Below, one piece after another: positions 1 through 8,783 of a stretch of DNA of 64,000 nt. The notes beneath the pieces are model-generated. The model saw only the letters and a program-made list of their open reading frames with translations. It did no database searches and was not told the origin of the DNA. The position numbers and the translations under genes are program-made. Origin of the DNA: Acidisarcina sp963790505 (GTDB taxonomy: Bacteria > Acidobacteriota > Terriglobia > Terriglobales > Acidobacteriaceae); assembly GCA_963790505.1 (NCBI GenBank), contig CAWBOT010000004.1, positions 310,001 to 374,000 of the forward strand, in the 5' to 3' direction. The stretch's first letter is position 1. Each line of letters opens with the position of its first letter.

Positions 1-511
1 AGTAATGTCGGACGCGAAAAACCTTGTCAACCCCCTATGTAGCGCTTTTCACCCCTTAAGTCGCTCATTCCATGCCGACTATAAATTCCGCCAACTTGGC
101 ATAGTGAATGGGTGCCGCTTGGTAAACTGAATATAGGGATCAAGAAAATCGAAAGGCGGCGCGAGCCGCCTTTCCCCATTTGCGCCATGTCATTCAAAAC
201 AGAGATCCTACAGGACGCTTTTAATAGGATCATCGATTTAGCCGATACCCTCCCGGCCTATGGCGATGAAATCAAAGATTTAAGGGGAAAATCTGAGGGG
301 GGAGGGGGCCCGGGGTGGCCTCTTCGCTAACCCGCATCGAATGAGTAACTTGAGAATAAAACCAATGAAATGAAGAGTTTCGGCTCAAACGCGGCAACCG
401 ATTGAAAAGACATCGTTTAAGAGAAGGGAGGGTACCCCGCCCCAACGAAGTTGAACTGACTCCAACCCGCAAAGCGGCGGAAAACGTCTCTCGAAGTACC
501 ATAGAGAGCGT
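1..511. other. gene-free left edge
   Basis: No convincing coding region is visible in this stretch. The short open frames lack family resemblance, and the long minus-strand frame that enters from the right is a shadow of the DUF4239 gene. The only clear structure is the hairpin at 151..174. A G-rich run lies at about 296-316. Confidence 0.6.
151..174. terminator. perfect 10-bp hairpin, terminator-like
   Basis: GAAAGGCGGC (151-160) pairs perfectly with GCCGCCTTTC (165-174) around a GCGA tetraloop. The plus strand continues TTTCCCC and the minus strand continues GATTTTC, so it could stop transcription in either direction. It most likely ends a gene lying left of the window. Confidence 0.55.
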
Positions 512-1276
512 ATGCTCGACCTCTTGAACTATCCCCTCGTGATCTTCGTCGTCTCGCTGCTCGTCATGTGGCTCGCAGCGCAACTGGGCCTCGCTCTGCC
601 CCGGCGTAAGGAAAATCTGGAAGGCTCCCGCGAGGACTTCGGCGTCATCCTCGCCGCGACCCTTACCCTGCTCGGCCTGATCATCGGCTTCACCTTCTCG
701 ATGGCCATCGCGCGCTACGACCAGCGCAAGAACCTCGAGGAGGAAGAGGCCAACGCCATCGGCACCGAGTACGTCCGCGCCGACCTGCTGCCTGCCGCCG
801 AAGGGGCCAGAGTCCGCACCCTCCTCCAGCAATATCTCGACCAGCGGCTCGTCTTCTACTCGGTCAAAAACATCCACATGTACGAGCTTCCCGAGATCAA
901 TGCGAAGACCGCCCAATTGCAGGACGACCTTTGGAAGGCAGTCGCCGTCCCCGGCGCCGCGAACCCGAATCAGGTCACCGCCCTCGCCGTCTCCGGCATG
1001 AACGATGTCCTCAACTCCCAGGGCTACACCCAGGCCGCCTGGTGGAACCGCATCCCCGTCGCCGCCTGGATCCTGATGGCCTCGATCGCCTTCTTCTGCA
1101 ACCTGCTGATCGGCTACGGCTCGCACCAACCAAGAAAGCCGCTGCTCTTCGTCCTGCCGCTGCTCGTCGCCCTGTCGTTCCTGCTCATTGCGGATATCGA
1201 CAGCCCGCGCGGTGGCGTCATACGCCTCAAGCCGCAGAACCTGGTCAGCCTCTCACAGTCCATGCGGCCGCATTAA
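512..1276 (+). CDS. DUF4239 (bestrophin-like) membrane protein
   Basis: This 254-residue protein has four predicted membrane segments arranged two plus two: about residues 9-27 and 44-66, then 182-202 and 211-229. Between the pairs lies a charged, largely helical region of roughly 115 residues that starts with a Glu-rich stretch (RKNLEEEEANAIGTEY). The arrangement and the LLGLIIGFTFSMAIARYD segment match the DUF4239/bestrophin-like family, whose function is unknown; channel activity is only suggested by remote similarity. The ATG at 512 has only a weak purine-rich leader. The gene stands alone and converges on the response-regulator operon, with a hairpin between them. The family call is from motif memory. 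Confidence 0.7.
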   Translation: MLDLLNYPLVIFVVSLLVMWLAAQLGLALPRRKENLEGSREDFGVILAATLTLLGLIIGFTFSMAIARYDQRKNLEEEEANAIGTEYVRADLLPAAEGARVRTLLQQYLDQRLVFYSVKNIHMYELPEINAKTAQLQDDLWKAVAVPGAANPNQVTALAVSGMNDVLNSQGYTQAAWWNRIPVAAWILMASIAFFCNLLIGYGSHQPRKPLLFVLPLLVALSFLLIADIDSPRGGVIRLKPQNLVSLSQSMRPH

Positions 1277-1298
1277 GAGCCGGCGCGGAACATGAAAC

Positions 1299-1320
1299 GG
1301 GCCTTTCGCCAGGAAGGCCC
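1299..1320. terminator. hairpin between convergent genes
   Basis: GGGCCTT (1299-1305) pairs with AAGGCCC (1314-1320) around an 8-base loop. It sits between the stop of the DUF4239 gene and the stop of the response regulator, touching the latter. There is no T tract, so intrinsic termination is uncertain. Confidence 0.4.
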
Positions 1321-2480
1321 TACGCAGTGCCGCCCGCATCGAAGCTGATCGTCAGCACGGTCAGATCGTCCTCCCGGTCCGGCCCCGCGTGACGGTTGTC
1401 CCATTCCGACAAATGATCGAACAACCCCGCCACGAAATCCTCCGAGTTCAACTCCCCATGCTTTTCCGTGAACTGCTTCAGTCGCTCGATCCCAAACTCC
1501 TCCTGCGCCGAGTTCGACATCTCCAGAATTCCATCCGTATACATCAACGCCCGCATTCCTTCGTGGAACGGTAACTCCGTCGACGTGTAAGTGGCGAACG
1601 AGAACGCACCCAGCATCAGCCCGTTCTCCTCATACGCCGCCGCCGTTCCCGCCACCTTGTCGCCCAGCACCAGCGGCGGATGACCGGCCCCCGAGTAACG
1701 GATCGTCTTCGCCTCCGTATCGATGTAGATGTAAGCCGCAGTGACGAAGTGACCCTGGAACTTGCCGCACAGTGCCTGGTTTAACCCGTCCATCACCCGA
1801 GCTGGCTCAGCGGCTAATGGCGCCTGAGCCGCCAGTGCGATCTTGAGCATCGACGAGATCAGCGCAGACGGCATTCCATGACCCGACACATCACCGACAA
1901 ATGCGCCCAGCCTCTTGTCGTCAACCACAATGAAGTCGTAGAAGTCGCCGGCGACTTCCGTCATCGGAATGTAGCGGGCGGCAATGTCCAGCCCGGCAAC
2001 CTTCGGCATTGACTGCGGCAAAATCGAGAGCTGGATGCGGCGCGCTGTTTCGAGCTCGCCCTTGATCGTCTCCAGTTGCTGCGCTAGTTGCTGGCGTACT
2101 CCGCGCAGGACAAGATGGGTATTCACTCGCGCCTTGACCACTGCTGGAGAAAACGGCTTATGAATGTAGTCCACGCCGCCAACTTCAAATCCCCTGGTCT
2201 CGTCCTCAATCTCCGTTTGGCCAGTCAGAAAGATTACCGGAATGTCGTGCGTCGCCGGGTCGGCCTTGAGCCGGGTACAGACCTCAAAGCCGTCCATCTC
2301 GGGCATCACCACATCCAGCAGAATCAGGTCCGGTACAGGCGTGCCTGCGGCGAGTTCCAGGGCCTTGGCCCCGCTCGTTGCAACCTTTACCTGGTAAGTC
2401 TCTTTAAGGATCGCGAGCGCGATTTGGATATTGGCCGGTGCATCGTCGACGACCAGAATCACTTTCTTTGCTTCGGTCAT
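1320..2480 (-). CDS. response regulator with PP2C/SpoIIE phosphatase output
   Basis: The 386-residue protein has an N-terminal receiver domain (about 1-125) with the acidic pair VDD, phospho-acceptor Asp56 (LILLDVVMPEMDG) and the conserved Lys in HKPFSP. A short helical linker leads to a SpoIIE/RsbU-type PP2C phosphatase domain (about 165-385). Its metal-binding motifs are visible: AGDFYDF, GDVSGHGMPSALIS and YTDGILE. In this family, phosphorylation of the receiver controls dephosphorylation of an anti-sigma-factor antagonist (partner switching). The gene starts 13 bases after the hybrid kinase stop, so both are probably one operon and the kinase its input. No RsbV- or RsbW-like gene is in the window, so the target is unknown. 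Domain calls are strong. Confidence 0.92.
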   Translation of the reverse strand: MTEAKKVILVVDDAPANIQIALAILKETYQVKVATSGAKALELAAGTPVPDLILLDVVMPEMDGFEVCTRLKADPATHDIPVIFLTGQTEIEDETRGFEVGGVDYIHKPFSPAVVKARVNTHLVLRGVRQQLAQQLETIKGELETARRIQLSILPQSMPKVAGLDIAARYIPMTEVAGDFYDFIVVDDKRLGAFVGDVSGHGMPSALISSMLKIALAAQAPLAAEPARVMDGLNQALCGKFQGHFVTAAYIYIDTEAKTIRYSGAGHPPLVLGDKVAGTAAAYEENGLMLGAFSFATYTSTELPFHEGMRALMYTDGILEMSNSAQEEFGIERLKQFTEKHGELNSEDFVAGLFDHLSEWDNRHAGPDREDDLTVLTISFDAGGTA

Positions 2481-2493
2481 GATTGCCTTTCTA

Positions 2494-4323
2494 CTATACG
2501 GTCAGACTCTGTTCGTGAACGATTTCGGCGAGTTTGCCAAGTGCAGCTTCAAAGTCGAAGCCGCTGATGTCCGCGCCGAGAGCACTCAGGCGCGCAGGGT
2601 CAACCTGGCCGCCGAGTGCTTGCTCCAGTTTTCCAAATGCTTCTTCCGCATCGCCGTCGCTGGCCTCGAGCAGTACTTTCAGGCGATCGGCAGCGGCCGT
2701 CGCGGCCTGTGCGTCAAACTTCGAGGGAGCGGCCTCAGTGGCGACGGGCTCCGTTTCCGCCAAACCTCGTCGGATCTCCCTAACCTGCGCGCGGAGCAAC
2801 GTGTCCAATTCGGCCAGGAGCGAGGAGACCGCCGGGTCGTTCTGACGCAGAGCCTTCTCGACGCTCGCGGCGGCGAGCTGTACCTGTGTGATGCCCAGGT
2901 TGCCCGAAACTCCTTTGACCGTGTGGGCGATCCGCTCCGCCAGGCTGTGGTCTCCAGCTTTCAGCGCCTCTGAAAGCTGACCCGCGGCGTCACCCTCTTT
3001 CTCGGCGAACTGGGTGAGCAGGCTACGGTAGAGCTTCTTGTTACCGGCGACTCGCTTCAGCCCACCGTCCACGTCGACGTTCTCGAGAGCTGGGATCCTG
3101 ATCTCGCCCGCGAGCGGAATTGGCTTTGGCTGAGCTGCAGCTCCATCGGCCGGATGCGGTTTCGCCCAGCGTAGCAGCGTAGAAAAGAGCACATCAGGAT
3201 CGATCGGCTTGCTGACGTGGTCGTTCATCCCCGCATTCAGGCAGCGCTCACGCTCCTCCGCCAGTGCATGGGCGGTCATCGCGATGATCGGTATCTTGTC
3301 GAGGTACGGCTTGGCACGAAGAATTTTGGTGGCGGAGAAACCGTCCATCTCAGGCATCTGCAGATCCATGAAAATAACGTCGAAAGCCGGCTTCACTTCT
3401 TCCTTGGTCAGGATCTTCACCGCTTCGCCGCCGTGGTTGGCAACCGTGACGATCGCCCCAGCGCTCTCCAGCAATTCAGTCGCGACTTGCTGGTTCATCT
3501 CGTTGTCTTCGACCAGTAAAACGCGAATGCCCCGTGCGTCATGGGCGGGGGCCTCGCGCTTCGATGACCGCGCCCCGTCCTCCGGCGCAACCCCGAACAT
3601 GTCCATCAGGCTGTCGAAGAGAATCGACGGATTCACCGGTTTCAGTAGATAGTTCTCGATGCCGATGCCTTCGGCCTGGTCGCGAATGTCGTCCCGCCCA
3701 AAGGCCGTGACCATAGCAATTTTAGGAATATGCTGGAGACGGTTGCCGCGTTTGATAAGGCGGCTTGCCTGCAGGCCGTCCATGCCGGGCATTTGCCAAT
3801 CCATCAAAACCAAGCCGTAAGGGTCGGTTGCGTCGGCCGAAACCAACTCGCGCAACGCGTCCTCGCCGGACGATACGGAGCTCGGGCGAAGCGCAAGCGC
3901 CTTCAGCTGCTCCGTTAATATCTCGCACGCCTGGGCATTGTCGTCGACGACCAGGGCGCGAAGGCCCACCAGGTCGGGGATGAATTTCTTGCGCGGCTCG
4001 GCGGCGTCTCCAACGCCAAACCAGGCGGTGAATTGGAAGGTGCTGCCCTTGCCGGCCTCGCTTTCGGCCCAGATCGAGCCTTCCATCATCTCCACCAGCT
4101 TCTTTGAGATCGACAGCCCCAGGCCGGTGCCCCCGTACTTGCGTGTCGTCGAGGAATCGGCCTGCGCAAAAGCCTGGAACAGGTGCGCACTCTGCTCTGG
4201 AGTCATCCCGATTCCACTGTCGCGGACAGAGAACTTCAATTTGACTCGATCACCGGCTTGCTCTTCCAAGCCGACGGCGACCACCACTTCGCCATGATCG
4301 GTGAACTTGACCGCATTGTTCAC
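2494..4323 (-). CDS. C-terminal fragment of the hybrid kinase: HATPase, two receivers, Hpt
   Basis: This 609-codon frame starts inside the ATPase domain at a GTG in LVNNAVKF, so the start is an artefact of the frameshift; in-frame kinase sequence continues upstream to about 4440. It holds the rest of the HATPase domain (GTGLGLSISKKLVE, about 65-78), receiver 1 (about 132-250, LVLMDWQMPGMDG), receiver 2 (about 268-390, VIFMDLQMPEMDG) and an Hpt domain (about 420-520) with the phospho-His motif AHTVKGVSGNLG. This gives a full His-Asp-Asp-His relay, whose Hpt could phosphorylate the receiver encoded immediately downstream. Each output motif is intact. Confidence 0.8.
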   Translation of the reverse strand: MNNAVKFTDHGEVVVAVGLEEQAGDRVKLKFSVRDSGIGMTPEQSAHLFQAFAQADSSTTRKYGGTGLGLSISKKLVEMMEGSIWAESEAGKGSTFQFTAWFGVGDAAEPRKKFIPDLVGLRALVVDDNAQACEILTEQLKALALRPSSVSSGEDALRELVSADATDPYGLVLMDWQMPGMDGLQASRLIKRGNRLQHIPKIAMVTAFGRDDIRDQAEGIGIENYLLKPVNPSILFDSLMDMFGVAPEDGARSSKREAPAHDARGIRVLLVEDNEMNQQVATELLESAGAIVTVANHGGEAVKILTKEEVKPAFDVIFMDLQMPEMDGFSATKILRAKPYLDKIPIIAMTAHALAEERERCLNAGMNDHVSKPIDPDVLFSTLLRWAKPHPADGAAAQPKPIPLAGEIRIPALENVDVDGGLKRVAGNKKLYRSLLTQFAEKEGDAAGQLSEALKAGDHSLAERIAHTVKGVSGNLGITQVQLAAASVEKALRQNDPAVSSLLAELDTLLRAQVREIRRGLAETEPVATEAAPSKFDAQAATAAADRLKVLLEASDGDAEEAFGKLEQALGGQVDPARLSALGADISGFDFEAALGKLAEIVHEQSLTV

Positions 4324-4451
4324 CAGGTTGATAAGAATCTGCCCAAGCCGCAGCGGATCGCCGATCAGGTTGGGCGGAATTTCGTGCTGCGATGAGATAA
4401 GAAATTCCAGGTTCTTTTCCTGCGCCTTCTGGCCGACGATCGACGAGCAGG

Positions 4452-6806
4452 TTATCCAGCACTTCCTCCATGCGGAAGTCGGTCTTCTCCATGTTCAGCT
4501 TCCCGGCTTCGATCTTCGAGAAGTCGAGGATGTCGTTGATGATGCCGAGCAGCGCCTGGGCCGCGGACTTGATCTTGGTGAGATAGTCCTCCTGCTTGCG
4601 AGTGAGTTCGGTCTTCAGAGCGAGATACGTCAATGCCGATGATGGCGTTCATCGGCGTGCGTATCTCATGGCTCATGTTGGCGAGGAAATCGGACTTGGT
4701 GCGCGTCGCCGCCTCAGCGATCTCCTTGGCGCGGCGTATCTCGGCCTCGGCCACTTTGCGCTCCGTGATGTCCTTCACGTTGAGTACCATCATGTGACGG
4801 TCAAGATACTCCGCCAGAAGCGCGGTAACTTCGACGTCCAGACGTACGCCATCCTTAGTAGTCTGTGAACCCTCCCAGGTCGTTGTGCGATTTTCCCGCA
4901 ATTCATGCATCAGCTCATCGAGACGCTCGGCCGTCACGTTGGGGTTGATCTCGCCAATAGTCATCGTAAGCAGCTCTTCGCGGCTGCGTCCCAGTATCCG
5001 GCACGCAATCTCGTTGGCATACTCGAGCTTTCCGTCTGCGGGATTTATCCAAAAGACAGCATCGGCGGCGTTGTCCACCGCGTATTGTGTGAATTGCAGC
5101 CGCTTCTCCGCAGCGCGTCGCCTCGTGATGTCGCGGAAGGCCACCACGCTTCCAACCACTTCGCCATTCTGACGGATCGGCGTTGCCGTATATTCGACGG
5201 GAAAGCTGGTCCCGTCTTTGCGCCACAACACCTCGTCGGTGACAATTCGAGTCTGGCCATCCTTGCCAGTATTGGAGATGGAGCATCGTTCGCGAGACAG
5301 CGGTGACCCATCCGGAAAGGCGTAATGGACCCGGCCATGCATCCCCTCCCCAACCAGTTCGTCAGGTTCATAGCCGAGCATTCTAGCGCCGGCGGGATTC
5401 ACGAAGGCCAACCGGCCATCGACATCCAACCCGCAAATCCCCTCGTCGACTGAACCGAGAATCAACCGGGAGCGCTCCTCGGCCGCCGCCACCGTGGCCG
5501 CCTGGACCTTGGTGTGCTCGAGCAGCTTTCTGGTTTCGATCGTGCCGGTCAGAATCTCCGTACTGAGTGCGATTGTCGGCAGCAATGCCTCAATCAACGT
5601 CTTCTGCTTATGGGTAAGGGCCCCGCAAGGCGCGAGTTCGATGACCGCAACCACGGCTCCATGGGCCACCAGAGGGAAGAAGTGCAGCGTGCTGGGAGTT
5701 ACATTGGCGACTCCCGCCGAGACATGCACCTGGTGCTCCGCAGTCGTCGAAATCGACAGCGATCGCCGCTCCGCTGCCGCCTGACCGACAAGCCCTTCTC
5801 CTATTGCAAACTCTCTTGGTTCGGGCCATCCACCGATCGCAAACCCTCCTACCTTTGTGTAGCGCTGGTAGCCCGGTTCACCAAGATAGAAGACCCCGTA
5901 AAGCAACTCGACCGATTGCGAAATTTGCGACAACAGATTCGCTGAGAAAGCCGCGAAATCTTCAGAGGATTGCAACTGCTCTGTAGTCGCGGCAATCTCC
6001 GTCTTGACCCATCCCTGAAGCTGCTTTTCCCGGGCAACGTTTTGCAAACTCTGGAGAGCGCGGCTCATCTCGCCCATCTCGTCGGTACGGTCTTGGTAAG
6101 GTATCGGCCCTTCCGTACGCTCCTCGGCTACGTCCAGGATCCTGCCCCGGAATTTTTGGAGCGGCTCCACAACTTCCCGCTGAACGATAACGAGTGCAAA
6201 GGTGGTCGAAGCGCCAAGCCCCAGCAAGGCGACCAGCCAGGTGATGGCAACGGAGCGGTGCATCTTTGTGGTGAGCTCGTCGGACTGTTGATCGATGGAT
6301 TTGTCCATCATCAGAACCAACTCGGTCATCGATTGGCGGGCTCGATCTAGTCTCGGGTTCATTTCGCCGTGCATCAGCAAGGCTGCAGTTTGACTGTCCC
6401 CGGCTAAAGCAGCCGCGCGAAGATCGTGAGAGGAAAACATCGACCGATTGAACTCCGCGGCGACATTTCGAATTTCTATCGCGTGGGCAGGAGCTTCGCG
6501 TATCGCTTCGTCCACGAACGATCTGAATTCAGTGGAGATCTCGTCGAGTTCGGAGTCGATCTGGTGCTTTGCGCCTTTATCGGTCTCTACCATCTCCCGG
6601 TACAAGAGCAGATTGAACTTGTTGCTCAACGCCTGGGCGACGATAAGGCTTCTTAACGCCTTTACATCACCGTCAATGATCGCCGTGTACTGCATATCCG
6701 CCCTGACCATCTCAAATGTCGAGTAGGCCACCGCTACCAGGACCATCGCCCCTAGCGGGACGAGAGCGGTCAACAGTTTATTTCGAATCTTCAGGTTGGC
6801 TAACAC
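4452..6806 (-). CDS. N-terminal fragment of the hybrid kinase: sensor, HAMP, GAF, PAS-PAS, HisKA start
   Basis: This 784-codon open frame begins with a membrane segment (about residues 10-30), a periplasmic four-helix region (about 35-190) and a second membrane segment (about 192-215), followed by HAMP (about 215-265), GAF (about 280-430) and two PAS domains (about 455-560 and 575-690). The dimerisation helix then carries the phospho-acceptor His713 in NMSHEIRTPMNAIIG. The last 60 residues (IDVSRSEDRTHS onward) are out of frame and Arg/His-rich, typical of a frameshift tail. As written, the product would sense and perhaps dimerise but would lack the ATP-binding domain. The domain order is that of membrane sensor kinases; the signal is not predictable. 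Confidence 0.8.
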   Translation of the reverse strand: MLANLKIRNKLLTALVPLGAMVLVAVAYSTFEMVRADMQYTAIIDGDVKALRSLIVAQALSNKFNLLLYREMVETDKGAKHQIDSELDEISTEFRSFVDEAIREAPAHAIEIRNVAAEFNRSMFSSHDLRAAALAGDSQTAALLMHGEMNPRLDRARQSMTELVLMMDKSIDQQSDELTTKMHRSVAITWLVALLGLGASTTFALVIVQREVVEPLQKFRGRILDVAEERTEGPIPYQDRTDEMGEMSRALQSLQNVAREKQLQGWVKTEIAATTEQLQSSEDFAAFSANLLSQISQSVELLYGVFYLGEPGYQRYTKVGGFAIGGWPEPREFAIGEGLVGQAAAERRSLSISTTAEHQVHVSAGVANVTPSTLHFFPLVAHGAVVAVIELAPCGALTHKQKTLIEALLPTIALSTEILTGTIETRKLLEHTKVQAATVAAAEERSRLILGSVDEGICGLDVDGRLAFVNPAGARMLGYEPDELVGEGMHGRVHYAFPDGSPLSRERCSISNTGKDGQTRIVTDEVLWRKDGTSFPVEYTATPIRQNGEVVGSVVAFRDITRRRAAEKRLQFTQYAVDNAADAVFWINPADGKLEYANEIACRILGRSREELLTMTIGEINPNVTAERLDELMHELRENRTTTWEGSQTTKDGVRLDVEVTALLAEYLDRHMMVLNVKDITERKVAEAEIRRAKEIAEAATRTKSDFLANMSHEIRTPMNAIIGIDVSRSEDRTHSQAGGLSHQDQVRGPGAARHHQRHPRLLEDRSREAEHGEDRLPHGGSAG

Positions 6807-7123
6807 GGACAGTCTTCTCCGTCGCCGACAATTGAGTGGGGCACAAAGTCTGGCGAATGTTCTCTAGCATCATACTGCCGCAGGAAATCGAGTCCAACCT
6901 TACCCCTATTGCGTCCGGCCTAAGAGATTTGTCACTGCTAAATCCAGGGTAGTTTCGGTTCCGTGAACCGTTCGGATAGCACATCCTACAAAACAGTTTC
7001 TCTGCCGATTGACATAACGGAGGCTGCCAACTCTACTAGCTCCCGCAGAAAAATATGGCAGTTGTCATTTGGGAGCGATCCTCATTACTCTTCTTCTTAG
7101 CCGCCGCCAGCCCGAGGATATCT

Positions 7124-7861
7124 GTGTTGTCCGATTGCCTGCCTACTCGAAAGACGACTAGACGGCCGAAGCTGCCCTGGCCGGTCGTCTTAGTATTCTT
7201 GGTAATTTGTGCCTCAGCAGAATGTCAGACGAAGCAATTCCTGCCAGAGATTGACACCTATTTCAGGCTCAGTCCGCTGGCGCGGGTGAGCTTTCAAGCT
7301 AAACAGACCCGCGAGGGCGGCGACCCTACCCAGGTGGAGATTGGTCCGAGCGTCGATTTCTACCTTAAGCCCTGGATCAAGCTTAGAAGCGCGACCACCG
7401 GTGACCTCGATGACGCCAAGCAGCGCGCGCTAGTACTCTCAGCGGGCTATCGAGTGCTTCCTTCCCCGAGTACCTCTACCGTGCAGCGCATGGAGTTGGT
7501 CGGGACATCGAACTTCCCCGTCAAAGGAAGCATTCTTGTGTCGGATAGAAACCGCATGGACCTCGACTGGCAAAACGGCGGCTTCGAATGGCGCTACCGC
7601 AACCGCCTTTCTCTCGAGAGACCGCTGAACGTAAACGCGTATCATCCGCGCATCTACGCTCGCGCGGAGGAATTCTATGAGAGCCAGTATCAGAAGTGGA
7701 GCACAACTGCCTTGTACGCGGGAAGCACTCTGCCCTTGGGGCTACGCCTCGACCTCAGCCCGTACTATTGCCATCAAAACAATACTGGGAAGAAACCGAA
7801 TCAGCAGCAGAATCAGCTGGGGCTGATCGCCAACTTTTACTTCTCCCGAAAGACGAAGTAG
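7124..7861 (+). CDS. DUF2490-type outer-membrane protein
   Basis: The protein has a Lys/Arg-rich start, a hydrophobic export signal (LPWPVVLVFLVICASA) and then many short alternating strands ending in an aromatic residue (LIANFYFSRKTK), as in a small outer-membrane beta-barrel. Features such as FLPEIDTYFRLSPLARVSF and WRYRNRLSLE match the DUF2490 family of unknown function. I prefer the GTG at 7124 because GAGGA lies about 5 bases upstream and it gives a normal signal peptide. An ATG at 7055 in the same frame would add 23 residues, some of them hydrophobic. It is divergent from the broken kinase and may or may not be linked to it. Confidence 0.65.
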   Translation: MLSDCLPTRKTTRRPKLPWPVVLVFLVICASAECQTKQFLPEIDTYFRLSPLARVSFQAKQTREGGDPTQVEIGPSVDFYLKPWIKLRSATTGDLDDAKQRALVLSAGYRVLPSPSTSTVQRMELVGTSNFPVKGSILVSDRNRMDLDWQNGGFEWRYRNRLSLERPLNVNAYHPRIYARAEEFYESQYQKWSTTALYAGSTLPLGLRLDLSPYYCHQNNTGKKPNQQQNQLGLIANFYFSRKTK

Positions 7862-7899
7862 CGAACCGCGGCAACTGCGATCGTTGGCACGCAGGAAAC

Positions 7900-8559
7900 C
7901 TACTGCGCCATCTGCCGCCGAATCGCGTACTCGAGCAGCTCAGCGTTAGTCTTGATGTTTAATTTCTCCATCATGCGGTATTTATGAAAGGCCACCGTAC
8001 CCGGCTTGATGTCCACGATGCTGGCTACCTGTTTCATCGAGTTTCCTTCAGCCAGTAGCTGCAAAATTTCGCTCTGCCGTTGGGTGATGCGCTTGTCCTC
8101 AACGTGGCCTTCCGGCCGGCTCAGCAGGAAAGTGACCGTTTCCTTGGTCAGCAGGGGTGATAGATAGGAGGCGCCCTGGACTACCCTGCGCACGGCAATC
8201 AACAGTTCTTCCGCAGCGGTGTGTTTGAGAACGTACCCCGAAACACCGCGCCGGAAGGCCTCGGCCGCGACCTCGGGGGTCATATTCATGGTGAGGACGA
8301 CCAGCTTGATTGCCGGAAATCTTTGTTTGATAACACTGCTGGCATCCAGGCCATTCAAATGTGGCATGGAGATGTCGAGGACGATCACGTCCGGCTTAAG
8401 AAGAGCTGTCTGCTCCAGCAGGCTTCTGCCGTCGGTAACAATCCCGACAACCTCAAACTCGGGTTCCAATAGTCCCTTGCAGGCGTCCGCGAGGAGCTGG
8501 TGATCGTCGGCCAGTAGAATGCGCGTTGTAGCGTTGCTTCCCACGGAAACTCCATCCAT
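7900..8559 (-). CDS. NarL/FixJ-family response regulator
   Basis: The 219-residue protein has a receiver domain (about 13-130) with the acidic pair in ILLADDHQLLAD, phospho-acceptor Asp in VIVLDISMPHLNG and the Lys in YVLKHTAAEE. A LuxR-type helix-turn-helix follows (about 155-215), with ITQRQSEILQLLAEGNSMKQVA and KPGTVAFHKYRMMEKL. It would bind DNA as a phosphorylation-dependent dimer. No kinase is adjacent on the same strand; the broken hybrid kinase 1.1 kb away is on the same strand but separated by a plus-strand gene, so it is effectively an orphan. The segment VAFHKYRMMEKLNIKTNAELLEYA is the usual recognition region of this family. Confidence 0.93.
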   Translation of the reverse strand: MDGVSVGSNATTRILLADDHQLLADACKGLLEPEFEVVGIVTDGRSLLEQTALLKPDVIVLDISMPHLNGLDASSVIKQRFPAIKLVVLTMNMTPEVAAEAFRRGVSGYVLKHTAAEELLIAVRRVVQGASYLSPLLTKETVTFLLSRPEGHVEDKRITQRQSEILQLLAEGNSMKQVASIVDIKPGTVAFHKYRMMEKLNIKTNAELLEYAIRRQMAQ

Positions 8560-8730
8560 ATTATTGAACTAAAGGGCCGACGTAGTATTTCACGGGACTA
8601 CTACTTTTACCAGTCCTTTTCTCTGTAGGTCTGGCCCGCTCGGGGGACACATTAACGGAAGAAAATGACCATTCATTCATCCTTCATCTAAGGCGATTCC
8701 CAGCGCCATAAACTTGCTCCGAGACGGAAC

Positions 8731-8753
8731 AGGCCGCCTTTGAGGGGCGGCCT
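8731..8753. terminator. GC-rich hairpin after the OmpA-like gene
   Basis: AGGCCGCC (8731-8738) pairs with GGCGGCCT (8746-8753) around a 7-base loop, about 30 bases past the stop of the minus-strand OmpA-like gene. No T tract follows on the minus strand, so it may be only a weak or Rho-assisted terminator. Confidence 0.5.
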
Positions 8754-8783
8754 GAAGCGCGTTGCGAAGGCTATCCAAAATAC

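Larger units (their letters stand above)
2494..6806 (-). pseudogene. hybrid sensor histidine kinase, disrupted by two frameshifts
   Basis: Read as one gene, this would encode about 1,436 residues: sensor, HAMP, GAF, two PAS, HisKA, HATPase, two receivers and an Hpt domain. The reading frame breaks twice. After MNAIIG the true continuation (MTYLALKTEL) lies one frame over, which a single extra base within 4631-4634 explains. After VLDNLL the continuation (IVGQKAQEKNLEF) is shifted again, by an extra base within 4441-4444. Both are net +1 insertions, so the three pieces use minus-strand frames that step by one each time. Neither site is a long homopolymer. Either the gene is a recent pseudogene or the sequence has errors; everything outside the two sites looks intact and well conserved, which favours error or very recent decay. 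Confidence 0.85.

Noticed and set aside
272..1129. Long minus-strand open frame over the DUF4239 gene
   Set aside because: It is a codon-shadow frame of high-GC DNA; the plus-strand protein shows membrane segments and family similarity, this one does not.
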